Of a stretch of 32,083 nucleotides of DNA, positions 1 through 8,197 are shown in pieces. The notes under the pieces were generated by a model, which worked only from the letters and a program-made list of their open reading frames with translations, did not search any database and was not told where the DNA came from. Position 1 is the first letter of the stretch. Every line of letters begins with the position of its first letter. The stretch is from Vibrio sp. UBA2441 (GTDB lineage: Bacteria; Pseudomonadota; Gammaproteobacteria; Enterobacterales; Vibrionaceae): NCBI GenBank assembly GCA_002342685.1, contig DDQN01000029.1, positions 1 through 32,083 of the forward strand, given 5' to 3'. A program made the position numbers and the translations under genes.

Positions 1-30
1 TGGAACCTTTGCGAAGTAATATAATGCTTA

Positions 31-73
31 CCGTCATTCTGAAACCTGAGGCACGAAGGTATTCAGAATCTGG
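31..73. repeat. REP-like intergenic repeat, CATTCTGAAA family
   Basis: A short imperfect inverted repeat: GTCATTCTGAAA at 33-44 faces TATTCAGAATCTGG at about 60-73, so ATTCTGA pairs with TCAGAAT. The 14-mer starting CGTCATTCTG at 32 recurs at 142-155. The same head and tail architecture, with a C/G instead of T/A in the stem, is seen at 13651-13690. I read it as a member of a dispersed intergenic repeat family; no gene lies here. Confidence 0.55.
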
Positions 74-100
74 TTTTGATTTGTGGCAGAATAAAAAACA

Positions 101-133
101 TTGGGGCCAGACACTCGATGTGTCTGGCCCCAA
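101..133. repeat. Perfect 14-bp hairpin (TTGGGGCC...GGCCCCAA)
   Basis: Bases 101-114 are exactly complementary to 120-133 with a 5-nt loop. There is no T-run after either arm, so it is not an obvious intrinsic terminator. Its ends, TTGGGG and CCCCAA, match the palindromes at 166-184 and 26504-26532. It could be a mobile or REP-type palindrome, or a bidirectional transcription block downstream of the minus-strand DUF2057 gene. Confidence 0.6.
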
Positions 134-156
134 CTTAAATACGTCATTCTGAAACA

Positions 157-184
157 GAAAAAATAATTGGGGTCTGACCCCAAT
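157..184 (-). terminator. Palindromic terminator candidate downstream of DUF2057 gene
   Basis: Bases 166-174 (ATTGGGGTC) and 176-184 (GACCCCAAT) are perfect complements around one base. On the minus strand the second arm is followed by AATTATTTTTT, a T-rich tail. It lies 15 nt after the stop codon of the gene at 200-832. The very short loop makes it less typical; the motif is also a dispersed repeat in this window. Confidence 0.5.
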
Positions 185-199
185 ATAAATTTAATCAAA

Positions 200-832
200 T
201 TACTCTTGATCAATCATCCATCGGCGGAATTCTTTACGCTCTGCTTTTGTCGCTTTGCTATACCAAAGCTTTAACTGGGTTACAGAATCGCCCGTAATTT
301 CAACTTTACCGGCTTTATTGATGGTAACTGCAGATTCAGTAATGTCCATAACGCCACTAGAAGTCAGCACTATGCCTTTATCCTGATTGTAACTCTTGAT
401 GACCTGCTCTAGATCTGCATATGGGAAAAAGCCTTCTTTACCTGGCAATACCTGTATTGAAATAGCCTGTGGTGAGCCGTTTTTCAGCAGTTTCCATTGC
501 ACTTTTTCTTTCTCAAACGCTTCGCGAGCCTTTTCGTATTTTCTGAATGTTTTGATATCCAGCTCATAGCTGTCTGAGTCTTGCTCGATCATTAAATCAA
601 AAATGTGAGGCTTAGACTCATAGCTTCGTGTGCCATTACCGTCTCTCAGTATTTTGGAGTACTCAATAACCATTTGGTTTTTACCCGCAGGAAGACTATC
701 CAATACTTTTTGGTCAACTTCTTTTCCATTCAATGCCATAAGCTTAAAGTTACTAGGCAGTTTCATATCCGCAGCGTGAGTTGAAAACGATAACGCGAGT
801 GCAGAAAGTGAAAGTATTTTTACAAGGTTCAT
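200..832 (-). CDS. DUF2057 (UPF0319) family secreted protein
   Basis: A 210-residue protein with an N-terminal signal peptide (MNLVKILSLSALALSFSTHA, cleavage near residue 20), so exported to the periplasm or beyond. The C-terminal stretch around residues 181-210 (VTQLKLWYSKAT...EFRRWM) is typical of DUF2057/UPF0319 proteins. The E. coli member, YccT/CsgI, has been linked to inhibition of curli production; whether that role applies here is unknown. A strong Shine-Dalgarno (AGGAGA) precedes the ATG. It lies 65 nt downstream of the porin gene, but the porin's intrinsic terminator sits in between and ends only about 16 nt before this start codon, leaving no room for a promoter after it. Expression is therefore likely by read-through from the porin promoter at a lower level. 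Confidence 0.8.
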   Translation of the reverse strand: MNLVKILSLSALALSFSTHAADMKLPSNFKLMALNGKEVDQKVLDSLPAGKNQMVIEYSKILRDGNGTRSYESKPHIFDLMIEQDSDSYELDIKTFRKYEKAREAFEKEKVQWKLLKNGSPQAISIQVLPGKEGFFPYADLEQVIKSYNQDKGIVLTSSGVMDITESAVTINKAGKVEITGDSVTQLKLWYSKATKAERKEFRRWMIDQE

Positions 833-848
833 TTAATCTCCTGTGAAC

Positions 849-874
849 AAAAAAAGGCCGCCTACAGGCAGCCT
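849..874 (-). terminator. Rho-independent terminator of the porin gene
   Basis: On the minus strand AGGCTGCC, TGTA loop, GGCGGCCT, then seven T residues. The 8-bp stem has one U-G wobble. It lies between the porin stop codon and the start of the DUF2057 gene. Confidence 0.88.
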
Positions 875-897
875 CTCGATAAAATTATTAGCTCTTA

Positions 898-1809
898 TTA
901 GAACTTAACAACCATACCTACAACGTAACCAGTGTCAACGTCGTCTGCATCGTTAGTACCAACTTCAGCGTATACAGTTGCTTTAGCAGCAATTGCGTAG
1001 TCTACGTTTACGAAGAAAGTGTTAACTGTGTCAACGTCGTCTAGGTCATATGCAGACCAACCAGCGTTTAGACCAACTTTGTCCATAGAGTAGCTAGCAG
1101 CTAGACCGTATAGAGTTGCGTCAACATCACCAGCACCAGTGTCTTCAGTAGAAGCACCGTAAGTTGCTTGAAGTAGTACGTCTTCAACTGTGTAGTCAGC
1201 TTCTAGGACGTACGCAGTACCTTCTAGAGCGTCAGAGTCGTGTGAAGCAACGAATAGACGACCAGCGAAGTCACCAGCTGCGTAGCCTACCATAGCATCG
1301 TAGTATTTAGCATCAGTATCTGCGCCTTCGTCATCCATTTTAGTTGCGATACCGAAAGATACTGCACCAACAGAATGGTTATACTTAACTACTTCAGAAC
1401 CAGATGGGTCGATTGCGTCAACTGCGCCTTGTAGACCAAACTCGTAGTCACTACCGATACCAGCACCATCAAAGATAGTTGCTGTTTTACCCCAAACAAC
1501 TGTACCCATAGATGCAGAGCTTAGACCAACATAGATGTCACCAGTGTCCGCGTTACCGCCTTCACCAGAGAACTCGAAGAAACCAATTGCTTTCGCATCT
1601 TCGTTGATAGCAGAACCTAGCTCAAATGAGAAGTCTGCGTCATCTAGGTTAAGTGCTGCATCAGCAGTATCAACACCACGGTCTTTCTTGTAGTTTACAT
1701 CTACGTCACCAGATAGTGCGAAAGATACGCCGTCTTTGTCATATACTGTTGCTGCGTTAACAGAACCAGCTGCTACTAATACTGCTAGAGCGATTAGAGT
1801 CTTTTTCAT
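898..1809 (-). CDS. Outer-membrane porin (gram-negative general porin type)
   Basis: A 303-residue beta-barrel porin. It starts with a classical signal peptide (MKKTLIALAVLVAAGSVNA, cut before ATVYDKDG) and ends in an aromatic residue (VVKF), the BAM-recognised terminus of outer-membrane proteins. Between them are alternating hydrophobic/polar strands with many Asp and Gly turns. The start ATVYDKDGVSFALSGDVDVNY resembles the OmpU/OmpL-like Vibrio porins, but it is shorter than typical OmpU (about 330 residues), so I do not assign a symbol. It has a 5' leader of about 115 nt, a candidate promoter at 1931-1959 and a strong terminator at 849-874, as expected for an abundant protein. It forms a diffusion channel for small solutes. 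Confidence 0.85.
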   Translation of the reverse strand: MKKTLIALAVLVAAGSVNAATVYDKDGVSFALSGDVDVNYKKDRGVDTADAALNLDDADFSFELGSAINEDAKAIGFFEFSGEGGNADTGDIYVGLSSASMGTVVWGKTATIFDGAGIGSDYEFGLQGAVDAIDPSGSEVVKYNHSVGAVSFGIATKMDDEGADTDAKYYDAMVGYAAGDFAGRLFVASHDSDALEGTAYVLEADYTVEDVLLQATYGASTEDTGAGDVDATLYGLAASYSMDKVGLNAGWSAYDLDDVDTVNTFFVNVDYAIAAKATVYAEVGTNDADDVDTGYVVGMVVKF

Positions 1810-1930
1810 AATAATCCACTGCCTTTTCTTTAGAAAGATTAGGAAATCCGTTTCGGTTCCCTTTTATATTTTATTGATGATGACACTTACTTATCTTGCA
1901 AGTTGTCATCGCCACTAAATTTCGAAACCT

Positions 1931-1959
1931 AGATTGCAAAAGATCGCCCGACATGTCAA
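1931..1959 (-). promoter_or_regulatory. Candidate sigma-70 promoter of the porin gene
   Basis: On the minus strand a perfect -35 (TTGACA, plus coordinates 1954-1959), a 17-nt spacer and a poor -10 (CAATCT, 1931-1936). A weak -10 suggests activator dependence. A long A-rich run (plus strand 1964-2010) lies just upstream of the -35. The predicted leader contains an imperfect hairpin pairing 879-888 with 900-910. Confidence 0.5.
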
Positions 1960-1964
1960 TCACC

Positions 1965-2449
1965 TAAAAAAATAAAAATAAAAATACATAAAGACAATAA
2001 AAACAAGTAGTTATCTATTTTTCCATGTAAAAAACATATTAGACTTTAGTAATACAAGTATAAATATCCACCAACCAAGAATAGGAATGCATAGAATAAA
2101 TAACCATATATGACATTAAAATCAACATAACGCCCTTTAAATGGCAAATTACGGCAACATAAACAGTTAATATCACCTTGAGAAGCTATGTATACAACAC
2201 TGCTTTTAAGGTTCAGTTTTTTTTTGTGAGTTTCATCAAGATTTAATTAAAAAGAGGTCGGTTCTGTGAACTAAATCGCTATCAAAACGAGTGAAATAGC
2301 CAGTTAAAATAGTTTGTTAGGCTTTTTTTATCTGTAATTAGCTGTTCATGAAAGTATGCCTGCCTTCATATTAACTTGCTTGCAACGCAATAATAGTGGG
2401 GTAATGGGAGTTATGTTACTATTCGCGCTTGTTCAAAACTGGCTCTGTT
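1965..2449. other. Porin-dinG divergent intergenic region, no gene seen
   Basis: About 490 nt of AT-rich DNA upstream of both the porin and dinG. It holds A/T tracts near 1965-2010, a T-run at about 2217-2226, and a T7 run at about 2323-2329 preceded by a weak AGCC/GGCT stem, which might be the end of a short transcript. I found no convincing ORF, tRNA or repeat. No SOS box of CTGT-N8-ACAG form is visible in front of dinG. Confidence 0.5.
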
Positions 2450-4522
2450 ATGCTAAACCCAAACGTTCAAAAATCCGTCCGCAAAAGCTACCAAAACTTG
2501 CAGCATCAATTGGACAATTTTGTGCCCAGACGAGCACAAAATTATTTTGTAGCTGAAGTAACAAAAACACTTTCTGGCGAATATCATAAAAGTAATCGGT
2601 TTATGGTGGCGGAAGCCGGAACCGGGATAGGTAAATCTCTCGCTTATCTCATGGCTGTCATTCCTACTGCGGTGCTTAATAATCGAAAGGTTGTCATTTC
2701 TACTGCGACAGTCGCCCTTCAGGAGCAACTATTAAATAAAGACCTACCTTTATATAGACGCATTACTGATATCGATTTCTCTTTTATTTTAGCTAAAGGC
2801 AGGCAAAGATACTGCTGCGCTGAAAAATTAGCGACGGCGAGTGGTGTTGATGGCGGGCAGTTAGCGATTTTTGAATCTAAACCTAAGAAAAAAGACCTTG
2901 AACTATTGGAGACCATGTATCGTTCTCTTACACAAGGTAAATGGGACGGTGATAGAGATTCCTGGCCAAAAGCAATAAAAGACGATTTATGGGCTGCTAT
3001 CGTGAGCGACAAACATAGTTGCAATAATAGCCTGCCGAATCATCGCGGTTGCCCATTTCAAAAAGCTCGCGCCGAATTAGACAAAAATGATGTCGTCATT
3101 GCCAATCATAGCCTGGTAATGGCCGATATAGATTTAGGCGGCGGTGTTATTCTGTCTGAACCAGAAAATACAATTTATGTTTTTGATGAAGCCCACCACT
3201 TGCCTAAAGTAGCACGAGACCATTCCTCGGCTTCCGCAAGTTTAAAAGGTGCCGCTAGTTGGTTAGAGAAACTCAACCAGGCTTCAGCCAAGTTCACCAG
3301 TCTAGCCGACGAAAAAAGAGTCAATCGATTCAGGAACGAGCTTCAGGATGCTATACAACAATTGGTTCCCTCTTTAACTCAACTAAGCCGTCAATTCGAC
3401 GCCAATCAGTTTGAAGAGAATATCCATCGTTTCGAAAACGGAGAACTTCCCGAATGGCTAGAGATTCAATCAAAAGAATTAAAACAACTATCCGGTAAAG
3501 CCAGCCAAGCACTGGCAAAAATTGCAGACCTGATTGCAGAGCGAGTTAAGGATGGAGAGCTTTCAACCAAGATTGCCGAACCCGCATTAGCTGAACTCGG
3601 ATTTTTCAATCAAAGGCTTGAGAATCTTGCTAAGGTTTGGCACCTAATGGCTGAACAGAACAGAGACAAAGGTGCACCTTTAGTTCGCTGGCTAGAAATA
3701 AGTGCAGAACGAGAGGGAGACTTCACCGTCAATGTTTCTCCTTTAGAGGTAGGCTGGCAACTTGACCAAAAACTTTGGAGCCGTTGCGTTGGTGCCGTAT
3801 TAACGTCGGCAACCCTAAGAGCGCTGAACTCATTCAATTATTTTTGCTTTCAGGCGGGCATCAGTATGAAAGAGGAGGATGGTGTCCAGTTTTTGGCTCT
3901 CGCTTCTCCTTTTAACTATCAGGACAATGCTCAGCTAATTGTTCCTAAAATGAAGTATGAGCCACAAGCACCGCAATTCACTGATTATCTCAGCGAGTTG
4001 TTACCTGACCTCATTGAAACCGATAGTGCGAACCTGATTTTGTTTTCTTCTTATTGGCAGATGAACCAAGTTGCCGAAGTACTTTCACCACTCTTCGTCA
4101 AAAAAGGTTGGGCGCTGCAGATCCAAGGAAAAGAGTCTCGTGGAGAGATACTAAAAAAACACAAGACCTTAATTCAGTGTGGTAAAACCAGTATTTTATT
4201 CGGTACTGGCAGCTTTTCTGAAGGTTTGGACTTGCCCAGAGACCTTCTTAAAAATCTGATTATTACTAAAATACCATTTGCTGTACCTACTTCGCCAGTA
4301 GAACAAGCGCACGCTGAATACATAGAGCTGAAAGGGGGCAACCCTTTTATGCAAATCGCAGTCCCAGAGGCGAGTAAAAAACTGATTCAATCCGTCGGAC
4401 GACTGCTGCGTACAGAAGAAGATTCTGGTAAAGTCGTCATCTTGGATCGCAGAGTGGTAAGCAAAAGGTACGGCAAGCTTTTACTTGACTCATTACCTCC
4501 TTTTAAACGCATAATTGAATAA
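2450..4522 (+). CDS. dinG: ATP-dependent DNA helicase DinG
   Basis: XPD-like superfamily 2, 5'-3' helicase of 690 residues that unwinds R-loops, D-loops and forked DNA and helps replication pass transcription. Walker A is EAGTGIGKS (55-63); the DEAH box is at 246-249; the C-terminal motif VGRLLR lies about 30 residues before the end. The N-terminus (LDNFVPRRAQ) aligns with E. coli IPDFIPRAPQ. I chose the ATG at 2450 over an upstream TTG at 2429 because MLNPNVQ fits the family N-terminus. The iron-sulfur region is unusual: E. coli uses four spaced cysteines, while here Cys122-Cys123 are adjacent and only Cys191 and Cys201 follow. No clear Shine-Dalgarno precedes the ATG and I see no LexA box, unlike E. 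coli dinG. It is first in a plus-strand series with the TSUP permease, priC and rsmS. Confidence 0.93.
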   Translation: MLNPNVQKSVRKSYQNLQHQLDNFVPRRAQNYFVAEVTKTLSGEYHKSNRFMVAEAGTGIGKSLAYLMAVIPTAVLNNRKVVISTATVALQEQLLNKDLPLYRRITDIDFSFILAKGRQRYCCAEKLATASGVDGGQLAIFESKPKKKDLELLETMYRSLTQGKWDGDRDSWPKAIKDDLWAAIVSDKHSCNNSLPNHRGCPFQKARAELDKNDVVIANHSLVMADIDLGGGVILSEPENTIYVFDEAHHLPKVARDHSSASASLKGAASWLEKLNQASAKFTSLADEKRVNRFRNELQDAIQQLVPSLTQLSRQFDANQFEENIHRFENGELPEWLEIQSKELKQLSGKASQALAKIADLIAERVKDGELSTKIAEPALAELGFFNQRLENLAKVWHLMAEQNRDKGAPLVRWLEISAEREGDFTVNVSPLEVGWQLDQKLWSRCVGAVLTSATLRALNSFNYFCFQAGISMKEEDGVQFLALASPFNYQDNAQLIVPKMKYEPQAPQFTDYLSELLPDLIETDSANLILFSSYWQMNQVAEVLSPLFVKKGWALQIQGKESRGEILKKHKTLIQCGKTSILFGTGSFSEGLDLPRDLLKNLIITKIPFAVPTSPVEQAHAEYIELKGGNPFMQIAVPEASKKLIQSVGRLLRTEEDSGKVVILDRRVVSKRYGKLLLDSLPPFKRIIE

Positions 4523-4571
4523 ATCCGAATATTCATATTAATAATCACTATTCGGCTATTAAAGCTCATTA

Positions 4572-4611
4572 ATACCAATGCCAGTAATTAACTGATTACT
4601 GGCATTGGTAT
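4572..4611. repeat. Perfect 16-bp hairpin between dinG and TSUP gene
   Basis: Bases 4572-4587 are exactly complementary to 4596-4611 with an 8-nt loop (ATACCAATGCCAGTAA and its complement). No T-run follows on either strand. It could terminate or attenuate dinG transcription, or stabilise the dinG 3' end, but the perfect, GC-moderate arms also suit a dispersed palindromic repeat. Confidence 0.6.
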
Positions 4612-4627
4612 AAGTAACGGAACATTT

Positions 4628-5401
4628 ATGGAAATGATTGAACCAACGATGTTGGTTATATTAGCCTTAGTCGCTTTTGCGGCTGGATTTATAGATGCAG
4701 TTGCCGGTGGCGGCGGAATGCTAACCATCCCTACCCTGCTATCCATAGGTCTGCCTCCTCATATTGCATTAGGTACAAATAAGTTAGCGGCCAGTTTTGC
4801 TTCGTCAACAGCAGCCATTACGTTTTACCGGAAACGGCTCTTTAGCCCCGAATTATGGATTTCGGCTTTTTTTGCCACTTTATTAGGTGCAACTTTGGGT
4901 ACTTTAGTTGTTGATATAATAAGCACTGAATGGCTAGAAAAGGCATTACCGCTAATTGTATTGGCGACAGCGATCTATACCATTTTTCAAAAATCACCAA
5001 AAACAACCAGTAACGTACTACCAAAACGCTGCAAAAAGCTTACCCGGATACAATGGGTTCAAGGGCTTACTCTCGGTTTTTATGATGGTGTCGCGGGGCC
5101 TGGTACAGGCGCATTTTGGATGGTCAGCAGTATGGCTATCTATCGACTCAATATTTTACTGGCCTCAGGCCTGTCTAAAGCCATGAACTTCACCAGTAAC
5201 TTCACCTCTCTGGTTACTTTTGCTTTGCTCGGTCACATCAACTGGGTGCTCGGTTTAACCATGGGTGTTTGCCTGATGATTGGCGCTTACGTTGGGGCTC
5301 ATTCTGCAATTCGTTTTGGTGCAAAGTTCATTCGTCCGGTTTTTGTTACCGTTGTTAGTATTATGGCAATTAAGCTGACTTATGATGCTTGGTTTCTATG
5401 A
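4628..5401 (+). CDS. TSUP family (TauE/SafE, YfcA-like) membrane permease
   Basis: A 257-residue inner-membrane protein with about seven to eight hydrophobic segments. The N-terminal AGFIDAVAGGGGMLTIPTLL (about residues 19-38) and the repeat half QGLTLGFYDGVAGPGTGAFW (about 148-167) are the paired signatures of the TSUP/TauE-SafE family, closest to E. coli YfcA. Family members move sulfite, sulfonates or other organic anions; the substrate here cannot be told from sequence. The ATG follows a weak GGA ribosome-binding site. Its stop codon overlaps the priC start (ATGA), so the two are translationally coupled. Confidence 0.85.
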   Translation: MEMIEPTMLVILALVAFAAGFIDAVAGGGGMLTIPTLLSIGLPPHIALGTNKLAASFASSTAAITFYRKRLFSPELWISAFFATLLGATLGTLVVDIISTEWLEKALPLIVLATAIYTIFQKSPKTTSNVLPKRCKKLTRIQWVQGLTLGFYDGVAGPGTGAFWMVSSMAIYRLNILLASGLSKAMNFTSNFTSLVTFALLGHINWVLGLTMGVCLMIGAYVGAHSAIRFGAKFIRPVFVTVVSIMAIKLTYDAWFL

Positions 5402-5949
5402 GTAATAAAAAACAGCTGAAAAAGCATATTGAACAACTACTAATTGAAGCCAAAGAGTTGGATGACCAACGCGGGAAAAATACTCAGGCCTTATTTGATA
5501 GACGCTTATTTAAGTGTAAAGCTCGTTCGTTACTACCCTGTGCAAAAGAGGCTATGTCTACCTATAAAAATTTGCTTACTGAACAATCTCGGGGAACTGA
5601 GAACCTTGAGCGGATTGAGCACCTTTCTAATCATTTAATCAATCAGATAAACGCTATCCAGCGAGAACTGGCCACCGTCCAATTAAGAGAGACAGAACTG
5701 TCAGGTTATGCTCAACAAAAAACGTCACTAAAAGCTCTATATCAAGAACTTATCCAACATACCGAATGGGAACGGCGGCTATCAGAGATGGTGCGCGAAA
5801 AAGAAAATGCCTGGAATCTTGCATCAAAACAAGATAAGGAGCGTGCGAACAAGAGCTTTATTTTGACTGAACAGCGTTTAATCCGTTGCCAAAAAGCAAA
5901 ATTAGCCATCGAATCAGAGATTGAACAAAGAGAAAAGAATAATGACTAA
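5398..5949 (+). CDS. priC: Primosomal replication protein N'' (PriC)
   Basis: A 183-residue, charged, largely alpha-helical protein, close to the roughly 175 residues of E. coli PriC. PriC helps reload DnaB at stalled forks, acting with Rep and binding SSB. Conserved features visible are the basic RRLFKCKARSLLPCAKEA block (about residues 31-48) and heptad-like helices after residue 70. The start is the ATG at 5398, which overlaps the stop of the TSUP gene; an upstream in-frame TTG would add three residues. Its 3' end overlaps rsmS by 8 nt, the same priC-ybaM neighbourhood as in E. coli, which supports the assignment. Confidence 0.82.
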   Translation: MSNKKQLKKHIEQLLIEAKELDDQRGKNTQALFDRRLFKCKARSLLPCAKEAMSTYKNLLTEQSRGTENLERIEHLSNHLINQINAIQRELATVQLRETELSGYAQQKTSLKALYQELIQHTEWERRLSEMVREKENAWNLASKQDKERANKSFILTEQRLIRCQKAKLAIESEIEQREKNND

Positions 5950-6112
5950 CCAGAAACAAAATCCCTTAGAAAACGCACCCGAAGAGATCAAACTGGCCGT
6001 TGATTTAATCTATCTTCTCGAATCGAACGATATTGACCCTCAAGTGGCTATTCAAGCCATGGACATTGTCAAACAAGACTTACAACGCAAATTAAAACCT
6101 ACGTTAGATTAG
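5942..6112 (+). CDS. rsmS: RsmS/YbaM small regulatory protein (DUF2496)
   Basis: A 56-residue acidic helical protein. The core LENAPEEIKLAVDLIYLLE (about 9-27) followed by QAMDIVKQDLQRKL (about 39-52) aligns along its whole length with E. coli YbaM. The family is known as RsmS, described as a pleiotropic regulator in plant-pathogenic enterobacteria; its molecular action is poorly known. I chose the ATG at 5942 rather than an upstream in-frame ATG at 5921 because it matches YbaM length. It overlaps the end of priC by 8 nt, so it is probably coupled to it. Its stop is only 3 nt from the convergent gene at 6116-6664. Confidence 0.85.
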   Translation: MTNQKQNPLENAPEEIKLAVDLIYLLESNDIDPQVAIQAMDIVKQDLQRKLKPTLD

Positions 6113-6115
6113 GCT

Positions 6116-6664
6116 CTATTTTTTTAAGCCAATTAAGCTCGCTCTATGTGATGGGTATTCCGTGCTTGGTGATAACCAAATAGACAAAAAGGCATCATTT
6201 AAAGATTCATTGGTAATTTTTCCCAGCATTTCTTCCTGCTTATTATTTTTGTAAAAATGAAACTCTCCATTCACGCCATTAGTTATGTAGACTAGTCTTT
6301 CACCTTGCTGAACACTAATATAAATGGATTCCAACTCAATAACCCACTGCTCTTGACGTCTTTTATCATAACCTAGCTTTTGCCACTGTTTTTTTGTCGC
6401 CGCTATTAACTGGTCTTTGGTAATATCTCTTTGATAAACGATAGATAGCGCCATTGGGTGCGGGGTAATATCTGCCGACTCTTCATAACTACCTGAAGGC
6501 GTTTTTAACTCTGATTTAAAGAGACTGAGAAACAACCAGCTTAAGCTTGCTTTACCGACCGTTGGCCAATTTTCCCATTTCGTTTCGTCTTGCCAGTTAG
6601 GGGCTGATGCCAGTGCTATTGAATGCCATACGAAAATTAAAAACATGCCTATGAACCATTTCAT
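6116..6664 (-). CDS. Chalcone isomerase-like family exported protein
   Basis: A 182-residue protein with a signal peptide (MKWFIGMFLIFVWHSIALA). The mature part has the pattern of the bacterial chalcone-isomerase-like domain (Chalcone_3 type): WPTVGKASLSWLFLSLF near 33-49, PMALSIVYQRDI near 70-81, QWQKLG near 93-98, and the ending AFLSIWLSPSTEYPSHRASLIG near 158-179. The family resembles a fatty-acid-binding fold and has no proven enzyme activity in bacteria; function is unknown. A good Shine-Dalgarno (GGGAGA) precedes the ATG. It is convergent with rsmS with only 3 nt between the stop codons and no terminator visible between them. Confidence 0.8.
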   Translation of the reverse strand: MKWFIGMFLIFVWHSIALASAPNWQDETKWENWPTVGKASLSWLFLSLFKSELKTPSGSYEESADITPHPMALSIVYQRDITKDQLIAATKKQWQKLGYDKRRQEQWVIELESIYISVQQGERLVYITNGVNGEFHFYKNNKQEEMLGKITNESLNDAFLSIWLSPSTEYPSHRASLIGLKK

Positions 6665-6907
6665 AATAATCTCCCGCCTGTAGTCATTACCTACATTCGA
6701 GCAATTTTTATACCTAGTTTTCTAGGGATGATTTTTCGACTGTGATTCAAACAATTACGTCCAATACCAATCAACCAGAACGGTAAAATCAAGTCAAAGC
6801 AGATATGTTGTTATGTATGAGGCAATTTATTGCAGTGTTATCAGGGAAGATATGAACAGAAAATTACGTAAATAGTAAAATCATCAGTGTAAGAACTGTT
6901 GAGTAAA

Positions 6908-6936
6908 AGCAAAGGCTTGGATAACCAAGCCTTTTT
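6908..6936. terminator. Hairpin terminator downstream of htpX
   Basis: AAAGGCTTGG (911-920) and CCAAGCCTTT (925-934) form a perfect 10-bp stem with a 4-nt loop. The T-run is best on the plus strand (CCTTTTT); on the minus strand the tail is GCTTTTAC. It is about 14 nt beyond the htpX stop codon and probably ends htpX transcription. Confidence 0.7.
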
Positions 6937-6947
6937 AAAACAATAAA

Positions 6948-7811
6948 TTAACTGTTTCTTAGGGCATCAATACGTTTATCCAACGGCGGGTGACTCATCA
7001 GTAGTTGCATCATGGTCGATTTACCATTGATACCAAAAGCCATCATAGATCCTTCTAGTTGAGGCTCGTGGCTAACCTTAAGGCGTTCAAGTGCGGCAAT
7101 CATTTTCTGTTTACCCACTAAACTTGCGGCACCGGCATCTGCATGAAATTCTCGATGACGGCTATACCACATTGTGATGAAGCTGGCTAAGAAACCTAAA
7201 ACCATTTCAAGGAAAAATGAAACTGCAAAATACAGCATCATATTGGAGCCTTCGCCCTCCTCTCTGTCGCCTGAAGAAACAATATTGGCAATAAACCGGG
7301 ATATGAAGATTACAAACGTATTCACAACCCCTTGCATCAATGTCATGGTTACCATGTCGCCATTAGAGATATGGCTTACCTCATGAGCCAATACCGCTTC
7401 TGCTTCATCACGAGTCATGTTTCTGAGTAAACCGGTTGAGACAGCTACCAGTGAATCATTTCGTTTTGCTCCGGTTGCAAACGCATTGATATCCGCAGCA
7501 TCATAGATAGCGACTGTCGGCATACCTATTCCCGCTTGCTGAGCTTGACGAGACACAGTTTCCAGCAACCAATGCTCTGTCTCATTCCTCGGGCTTTCAA
7601 TAACCTGGCCTCCCACAGAGCGCAGTGCCATTTTTTTCGACAGCAACAGCGATATAATAGAGCCACCAAAGCCAAATACCGCAGCCAAGAGTAACAGACC
7701 ACTTAAACTTCCGGGTTGAAGCCCCGTCGTTGCATAAATAATATTAAGGACAATACTCAATACAAAAACGACGGCTAAGTTCGTCGCTAAAAAAAGCATG
7801 ACACGTTTCAT
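6948..7811 (-). CDS. htpX: Membrane zinc metalloprotease HtpX
   Basis: A 287-residue M48-family inner-membrane protease that works with FtsH in quality control of membrane proteins. Two N-terminal transmembrane helices (about 5-27 and 37-57) are followed by the catalytic HEVSH at 143-147 and a downstream HREFHADAGA segment near 220 providing the third zinc ligand. Two further hydrophobic segments follow the active site. Length equals that of other HtpX proteins. The ATG is preceded by AGGGAGAGG. I saw no convincing sigma-32 or CpxR site upstream. Confidence 0.95.
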   Translation of the reverse strand: MKRVMLFLATNLAVVFVLSIVLNIIYATTGLQPGSLSGLLLLAAVFGFGGSIISLLLSKKMALRSVGGQVIESPRNETEHWLLETVSRQAQQAGIGMPTVAIYDAADINAFATGAKRNDSLVAVSTGLLRNMTRDEAEAVLAHEVSHISNGDMVTMTLMQGVVNTFVIFISRFIANIVSSGDREEGEGSNMMLYFAVSFFLEMVLGFLASFITMWYSRHREFHADAGAASLVGKQKMIAALERLKVSHEPQLEGSMMAFGINGKSTMMQLLMSHPPLDKRIDALRNS

Positions 7812-8197
7812 TTTACCTCTCCCTTTAAATACCCAAATAGCCTCAAAGCGCTGAGTGCAGCGAGTTTATCTGAGTATAAGTACTTTCTCTAATTATAATT
7901 TTATGCTCCGTTCTTATTTAACGGATACATCCTCAAATGTATAGTCAAAAATCTGGATTACAAGGTTGAGTAAGAAATTGAAACATTTCTGTCTCTTTTT
8001 TCTACTAACCATATATGTAACTAGGTTAATAATGTGTCTGTTTTGAAAGCATAGTCTAACGATATTGATACACAGATGTACTCAATAACAACCGCTTACT
8101 CTCAAATTAGACCAAGGTCGTATTGAGTAGTGCCTAACTTCGCCGTACATTCTGCGCATACACTGATATTAGCTCGTTTTTATTAAAGGAATAAATC
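7812..8197. other. Upstream region of htpX and the small gene, no gene seen
   Basis: 386 nt between the divergent htpX and the 55-codon ORF. On the minus strand a TATAAT-like -10 lies at 7892-7897 with no good -35 in front. On the plus strand TTGAGT (8123-8128), a 17-nt spacer and TACATT (8146-8151) make a plausible promoter for the small gene. No repeat, RNA gene or other ORF was recognised. Confidence 0.45.

Noticed and set aside
2200..2335. Small RNA in the porin-dinG gap
   Set aside because: T-runs at about 2217 and 2323 are preceded only by 4-bp stems and no convincing promoter was found, so I did not call a gene.
2356..2556. 66-codon ORF overlapping the dinG start
   Set aside because: Its second half reads dinG codons out of frame and there is no ribosome-binding site; it is not needed to explain the sequence.
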